Source of the DNA: Oscillospiraceae bacterium
GTDB taxonomy: Bacteria; Bacillota; Clostridia; Oscillospirales; Oscillospiraceae
DNA: 64,000 bases
Direction of reading: 5' to 3'
Assembly: GCA_015068455.1 (NCBI GenBank)
Contig: SVKO01000001.1
Span: 425,738 to 489,737, forward strand
Of this stretch, positions 60,157 through 64,000 are shown in pieces (the first letter of the stretch is position 1; each line of letters opens with the position of its first letter). The position numbers and the translations under genes are program-made. The notes under the pieces are model-generated. The model saw nothing but the letters and a program-made list of their open reading frames with translations. It ran no database searches and was not told the origin of the DNA.

Positions 60157-60416
60157 CCGTGAAAAAAGAACCCAAACGAGGCGACGATCGCTTCATCATC
60201 GGGCTGGGCGGCGGCACCCGGATCTACGACGTCATCAACACCCGCTATGTGGTGGAGGGGCGCTTCGCCGAGGCCACGCTGACCTACGACGACCGCACCC
60301 TGGCTGACGCTGTGGAGGAGATCGTCACAAGCGAATTCACAGATTTGACGCCGGAGGAAAAGGCCCCTAAAATGAAATCGAAACCCGTGCGCTCGACTGC
60401 CGGAAAGGAGCGATGA
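60153..60416 (+). CDS. Small conserved element protein (87 aa)
   Basis: Not recognised. Basic start MTVKKEPKRGDDRF, then a Gly-rich strand FIIGLGGGTRIYDVI, acidic middle and a basic tail. Four-nt overlap with ParB and directly abuts the recombinase, so co-transcribed. Possibly an excision-related or recombination-directionality protein, but there is no motif evidence. Confidence 0.65.
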   Translation: MTVKKEPKRGDDRFIIGLGGGTRIYDVINTRYVVEGRFAEATLTYDDRTLADAVEEIVTSEFTDLTPEEKAPKMKSKPVRSTAGKER

Positions 60417-62192
60417 ATGAGCAAACAGTCGGGCAAAAGCAAAAAATTGACCGGCATCACAGCCCTCTACTGCCGTCTCAGCCGCGACGACGGGACGGAC
60501 AAGGAGAGTAACTCGATTTCCAACCAAAAGCAGATGCTCCTGAGCTACGCCAAGAAGCACGGCCTGCTGAATCCCCGCGTCTACGTGGACGACGGCTACA
60601 CCGGCACCAACTTCAACCGCCCGGACTTCCAGCGGCTGCTGGAGGACATCGAGCTGGGCTACGTCACCACGGTCATCGTCAAGGACATGTCCCGTCTCGG
60701 GCGCGAGTACCTGCAGGTGGGCTACTACACGGAGCAGTACTTCCCCGATCACAACATCCGCTTCATTGCCGTCAACGACGGCGTGGACACCGTCACCGGC
60801 GTGGACGAGACCACGGAGCTGGCCCCGTTCCGGAACGTGATGAACGAGTTTTACGCCCGGGACATCAGCCGCAAGGTGCGCTCGGCCCACAACACGCGCG
60901 GGAGGGCGGGCGAACCGCTCTCCCAGCCGCCCTACGGCTATCAGAAGGACCCGGAGAACCGCAAGCATTGGATCATCGACCCGGACGCCGCGGCGGTGGT
61001 GCGTGAGATCTTCAAGCTGTATCTGGAGGGCAACGGCACCGATACCATCGCCCGGATCATGCAGGACGAGGGACACCTCAACTGCACCGCCTACTGGGCC
61101 TCCAAGGGCATCGGGCGCGGCGGCAAGAAGACCCAATCCAACGACTGCAAGTGGAAGTGCTCCACCATCAACGGCATTCTCCACAGGCAGGAGTACTGCG
61201 GCGACGTGATCAACTTCAAGACCAGCACCAAGTCCTTCAAGAATCACAAGCGCATCGACAACCCCAAGGAGGACTGGCTGGTCTTCCCGGACCGCCACGA
61301 GGCCATCATCGACCGGGCCACCTTTGAGAAGGTGCAGCAGCTGCTGGCCACCACAAAGCCCCGGAAGCCCAAGGAGATCAACGGCCCCAAGAGCATCTTC
61401 TGCGACCTCCTGCGCTGTGCCGACTGCGGCAAGAAGCTGTGGTACCACACCAACACCGTCAACCGGGACATCCACTTTTTCAGCTGTTCCAACTACACCG
61501 GCGACTACCGCGGCAGCTGCGTCAGCCGGCACTATATCCGCGCCGACGCGGTGGCCACGGTAGTGGAGATGGAGCTGCGGCGGCTGGCGGACTACCTGGT
61601 GGCCGACGAGGATCGCTTTGCCGAGCTGCTGGCCCGTAAGACCAACAAGCAGCTGGAGAGCGAGAAGAAGCTGGCGGAAGGCGAGCTGACCAAAGCGGAG
61701 GCGCGCCTGTCGATGCTCCCCAAGCTGCTGAAAACGCTTTATGAGGATCGGCTCAACGGACGCATGTCGGATGACGATTACGCCATTCTGTCCGGGGAGT
61801 ATGCCGAAGAGCGGGAGGTCCTGAAAAAGAAGATCAAAACCCACCGGGACCATCTGCGGCGCATCCGGGAGAGCGAGGGCGACCGGGAGCAGTTCATCAA
61901 GGCCATCCGGAAGTTCATGGAGATGCGGACGCTGACCAACCAGATCCTGCGAGAGCTCATCGACCACATCGACGTGTACGAGGTGGAGGGCCGGGGCAAG
62001 AACCGCACCCAGCGGATGGTGATCTACTACAAGTTCGTGGGCTATCTGGAGATCCCCTCCCACCTCTCCGCGCCGAACTACAAGGCCGATCTGCGCCAGG
62101 GCGTGGCGGTGGAGTACGTCTCCTGCGAGCCGACGGAAAGCGCTCGCGAGCTGTTCGGCGAGGACTTCGAGCCGGTTGAGGAAGAGCAATAA
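60417..62192 (+). CDS. Large serine recombinase (TnpX/Tn4451-like)
   Basis: Site-specific recombinase of 591 residues. The N-terminal resolvase domain (about 10-165) has the nucleophile Ser in ALYCRLSRDDG and the Arg motif IVKDMSRLGREYLQVGYY. A recombinase domain (about 185-300) and a zinc ribbon with CADCGKKL...CSNY (about 340-370) follow, then a long coiled coil (about 400-500) and a C-terminal RHIDVYEVEGRGK-like region. AAAGGAGCG precedes the ATG. It would excise and integrate the element; the att sites were not found. Confidence 0.95.
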   Translation: MSKQSGKSKKLTGITALYCRLSRDDGTDKESNSISNQKQMLLSYAKKHGLLNPRVYVDDGYTGTNFNRPDFQRLLEDIELGYVTTVIVKDMSRLGREYLQVGYYTEQYFPDHNIRFIAVNDGVDTVTGVDETTELAPFRNVMNEFYARDISRKVRSAHNTRGRAGEPLSQPPYGYQKDPENRKHWIIDPDAAAVVREIFKLYLEGNGTDTIARIMQDEGHLNCTAYWASKGIGRGGKKTQSNDCKWKCSTINGILHRQEYCGDVINFKTSTKSFKNHKRIDNPKEDWLVFPDRHEAIIDRATFEKVQQLLATTKPRKPKEINGPKSIFCDLLRCADCGKKLWYHTNTVNRDIHFFSCSNYTGDYRGSCVSRHYIRADAVATVVEMELRRLADYLVADEDRFAELLARKTNKQLESEKKLAEGELTKAEARLSMLPKLLKTLYEDRLNGRMSDDDYAILSGEYAEEREVLKKKIKTHRDHLRRIRESEGDREQFIKAIRKFMEMRTLTNQILRELIDHIDVYEVEGRGKNRTQRMVIYYKFVGYLEIPSHLSAPNYKADLRQGVAVEYVSCEPTESARELFGEDFEPVEEEQ

Positions 62193-62223
62193 AAAACCGG
62201 AGCAGGCCGAACCCTGCTCCGGT
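62190..62223 (-). terminator. Terminator of the NucS-like gene
   Basis: ACCGGAGCAGG and CCTGCTCCGGT arms, with the six-T run on the - strand side, so it acts on the convergent - strand gene; it lies 53 nt past that stop. Confidence 0.88.
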
Positions 62224-62275
62224 GATAAAAACAATATTTGATGCTCTTGTTCAATTGATTTCGCTGGAAATACGA

Positions 62276-63343
62276 TTAATCAATGTTCCACAACTGTTTC
62301 AACCTTCCGACGGTGAAATCCCACTTGGCAGATGTTGGGCGGCATACTGTGTTTTGATTACCAAAAAAGCCAGTCTCTTTTACGGCTTTGCTTTCACTGG
62401 TGGTATACAGCCAATCTACGCCAACAATGTATTCCGCTGTTTCTGGGTCATTTTTGTCGAGCCCATAATTACCCTTTAGTGTAAGCTCCGGAAAGGGATG
62501 CTTTTGTGTCCCCACAGTGATGACAGCATCTCTTGCCATTTGTGCCTCAGAAGTGACAATACCAACTCCAACATATCCGGTATGGGGAATGTTTACCCAA
62601 ACACGATCTCCAGTAGATAGCATCTTTAATGTGTTGGTATACCAGGAGCCGCCGCCTGCAGAAATAAAACCGTATTTTTTCGCGTCGACCCAAGTGCGGC
62701 TACCTAACCCGAAAGAACAGTAATATTCATGGTTCCAGTTAACAGAGACTTGTGTAGAAGGAATTTTCTCTACTTCTGCATCCTCTTGGAACCAAGCTCT
62801 ACTGATTAATCGCTGTCCGTTGTGTAGGAAGACATTGAAAAACAGGATATTGATATCAACCTGGTATTTTGCCCGAAGATAGGTGATGATACGCTCGGTG
62901 CTATCATCCATCTTTGAAGCGACAATCACCATCTTAACATTTTGTTTGATAGCGTCTTCATCCAGGTCATTGCTGAATTTTTCGCGATATGCGTCTCCCA
63001 GTGTTTTGTTACCATCTGAGTAACGAAGAAAAATCTCAGCGAAGTCCTCCGGGTGCAGTTGCTCAACACAAGATGCATAATCAATAGCCTGAGCGGTTAC
63101 CTCTCTGGGCGTCATGCCCTTTTTTAGCTCTACGATGACAATGTCGCCATCTCGATCCATGCAAAGAATGTCAATCAGTTTGTTGGCAGAAGTCCGTACC
63201 TGACGGCCAATTACCAACCAATCGTTATTGAGAATCTCTATGTGCTCACAAAGTAGATCTTCCAACTCTTTTTCGTTCAATAGATTATCGAGCTGTAGAG
63301 GCTGCTTGTCATCTAAGGACCAAACCGACTGCATAATAGACAT
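62276..63343 (-). CDS. NucS-like (DUF91) nuclease with PUA/EVE-like C-terminal domain
   Basis: 355 residues from the ATG at 63343 (GAGGTAC upstream). The N-terminal half has the EndoMS/NucS-type core: IDILCMDRDGDIVIVELKKG (Asp...Glu-x-Lys) near residues 55-80, then helices with QAIDYAS. The C-terminal part (about 225-330: SGGGSWYTNTLKMLSTGDRVWVNIPHTGY) is a PUA/EVE-like fold that could bind modified bases. Such pairing is typical of modification-sensing DNA enzymes. It lies between the recombinase and tRNA-fMet with its own terminator. Confidence 0.8.
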   Translation of the reverse strand: MSIMQSVWSLDDKQPLQLDNLLNEKELEDLLCEHIEILNNDWLVIGRQVRTSANKLIDILCMDRDGDIVIVELKKGMTPREVTAQAIDYASCVEQLHPEDFAEIFLRYSDGNKTLGDAYREKFSNDLDEDAIKQNVKMVIVASKMDDSTERIITYLRAKYQVDINILFFNVFLHNGQRLISRAWFQEDAEVEKIPSTQVSVNWNHEYYCSFGLGSRTWVDAKKYGFISAGGGSWYTNTLKMLSTGDRVWVNIPHTGYVGVGIVTSEAQMARDAVITVGTQKHPFPELTLKGNYGLDKNDPETAEYIVGVDWLYTTSESKAVKETGFFGNQNTVCRPTSAKWDFTVGRLKQLWNID

Positions 63344-63508
63344 GATATGTACCTCGCAAACCAAGTGATGTGTATTGCAAATTGAAAGTGGAGGAATTGT
63401 CGTATTTCCAAAGCGGTATGCTTCCTGAAAGAAATTATAACACAAATGAGAAGTATATCAAACAAAAAAAGAGTGGATGTAACTGAAATCCGTTACATCC
63501 ACCCGATA

Positions 63509-63585
<77 letters not shown>

Positions 63586-63606
63586 ATATCTTTTCGGTGC
63601 CAGATC

Positions 63607-63635
63607 ATAATAGCATATTCCGGCGACGGTGTCAA
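63607..63635 (-). promoter_or_regulatory. Promoter of tRNA-fMet
   Basis: TTGACA (63635-63630), 17-bp spacer, TATTAT (63612-63607) on the - strand, 22 bp before the tRNA start; near-consensus sigma-70/SigA type. Confidence 0.9.
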
Positions 63636-63728
63636 GGTGTTTCTTTTGGCGGTTTTGCTGTGTTTTCGGAGAACTGTGTCGGTTTTCTCGGTGAAATGCC
63701 GTTTTTCATGCGGATACTGTTTTTGGGG

Positions 63729-63775
63729 TTGCAAAGGGGGGCCAAAGGATGTATAATAACGTTAGCATAGGCTAA
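63729..63775 (+). promoter_or_regulatory. feoA promoter with iron-repressor-like palindrome
   Basis: TTGCAA (63729-63734), 17-bp spacer, TATAAT (63752-63757), then TTAGC-ATAG-GCTAA (63762-63775), positioned over the likely transcription start. TTAGN..GCTAA dyads resemble DtxR/IdeR-family sites that repress Fe uptake genes when iron is plentiful. Confidence 0.65.
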
Positions 63776-63801
63776 TTTGATTGCGAACGGAGGCGTTTGC
63801 C

Positions 63802-64000
63802 GTGACACTGGACCGGCTGAGCGTTGGAAATACCGCTGTGATCACCCGGGTCGGGGGCGAAGGGGCATTGCGCTGCCGCCTGCTGGACATGGGCTTGATT
63901 CCCAAAACACGCGTCTGCGTGACCAAAGTCGCGCCCCTCGGCGATCCCATCGAGCTGCGCCTGCGTGACTACAGTCTGAGCATTCGCCTGGAGGACGCCA
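63802..64000 (+). CDS. feoA: FeoA family ferrous iron transport protein (partial)
   Basis: SH3-like FeoA protein, cut by the end of the window after about 66 residues. It begins MTLDRLSVGNTAVITRVGG and continues LRCRLLDMGLIPKTRVCVTK and APLGDPIELRLRDYSLSIR, the usual FeoA pattern. GTG start with GGAGG eight bases upstream. FeoA assists the FeoB ferrous iron channel GTPase, expected just downstream. Confidence 0.92.
   Translation, partial: MTLDRLSVGNTAVITRVGGEGALRCRLLDMGLIPKTRVCVTKVAPLGDPIELRLRDYSLSIRLEDA

Noticed and set aside
60111..62234. Open frame of 707 codons on the - strand
   Set aside because: Antisense to the serine recombinase, whose motifs are clear. Composition is His/Val/Leu-rich without domains.

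Overview
The window looks like a chromosomal segment of a high-GC gut Clostridium relative (Clostridia, probably Oscillospiraceae). The evidence is the core run dCMP deaminase - prfA - Sua5/TsaC - coaE - M18 aminopeptidase at the left end, strong AGGAGG ribosome sites, GntR/LysR/Crp-type regulators, an initiator tRNA and the start of feoA at the right end. No species marker was available, so the family is an inference.

Layout. (1) 0-10.6 kb: housekeeping genes on the + strand, a Re-citrate-synthase-like/GntR/DUF1836 operon on the - strand, an aminotransferase-fold gene that has Asn where the PLP lysine should be, a radical SAM enzyme and an AAA ATPase. (2) 10.9-18.1 kb: a contiguous - strand operon encoding a nitroreductase, an SsuABC-type ABC importer, a small protein, UbiD and UbiX decarboxylase components, an LpdD-like prenyl-flavin chaperone and a 2-aminothiazoline-4-carboxylate hydrolase family protein. 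It is preceded by a short leader ORF with three consecutive Cys codons. (3) 18.3-23.1 kb: M20 amidohydrolase, MalY/PatB C-S lyase, cystathionine gamma-synthase family enzyme and a LysR regulator. Regions 2 and 3 together read as a sulfur/cysteine scavenging locus. (4) 23.3-35.9 kb: two copies of a small DUF6809 module flank an eight-gene overlapping redox/esterase operon with a divergent LysR gene, a DUF1858/DUF2249/ferredoxin operon with a divergent Crp/Fnr gene, and a 27-codon remnant of topoisomerase III.

(5) 35.9-56.6 kb: a defence-type island. It holds a ribbon-helix-helix gene with an operator array, a three-gene set (ComEC-like metallo-beta-lactamase fold, a small protein with a His/Cys pattern resembling caspase/CHAT proteases, and a four-TM protein), and a complete type I restriction-modification operon. 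The RM operon is led by a translationally coupled ISL3-like transposase homologue and has an extra small gene between hsdS and hsdR. Next come a frameshifted PLD-helicase-DUF3427 gene, two AT-rich genes (one CoiA-like), a MazG-like pyrophosphohydrolase, a PD-(D/E)XK protein and a nuclease-helicase. (6) 56.7-62.2 kb: a mobile-element module with TnpV, four iteron-like repeats, YdbC/PC4, a MobC-like RHH protein, ParB and a TnpX-like large serine recombinase. (7) 62.2-64 kb: a NucS-like nuclease with a PUA/EVE-like tail, tRNA-fMet, and feoA cut by the window end.

The strongest candidates for something undescribed are the Cys-leader-controlled UbiD/ATC-hydrolase operon and the MBL/His-Cys/4TM operon. 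No rRNA and no CRISPR array were seen. All identifications come from reading motifs and gene order; no database search was run.
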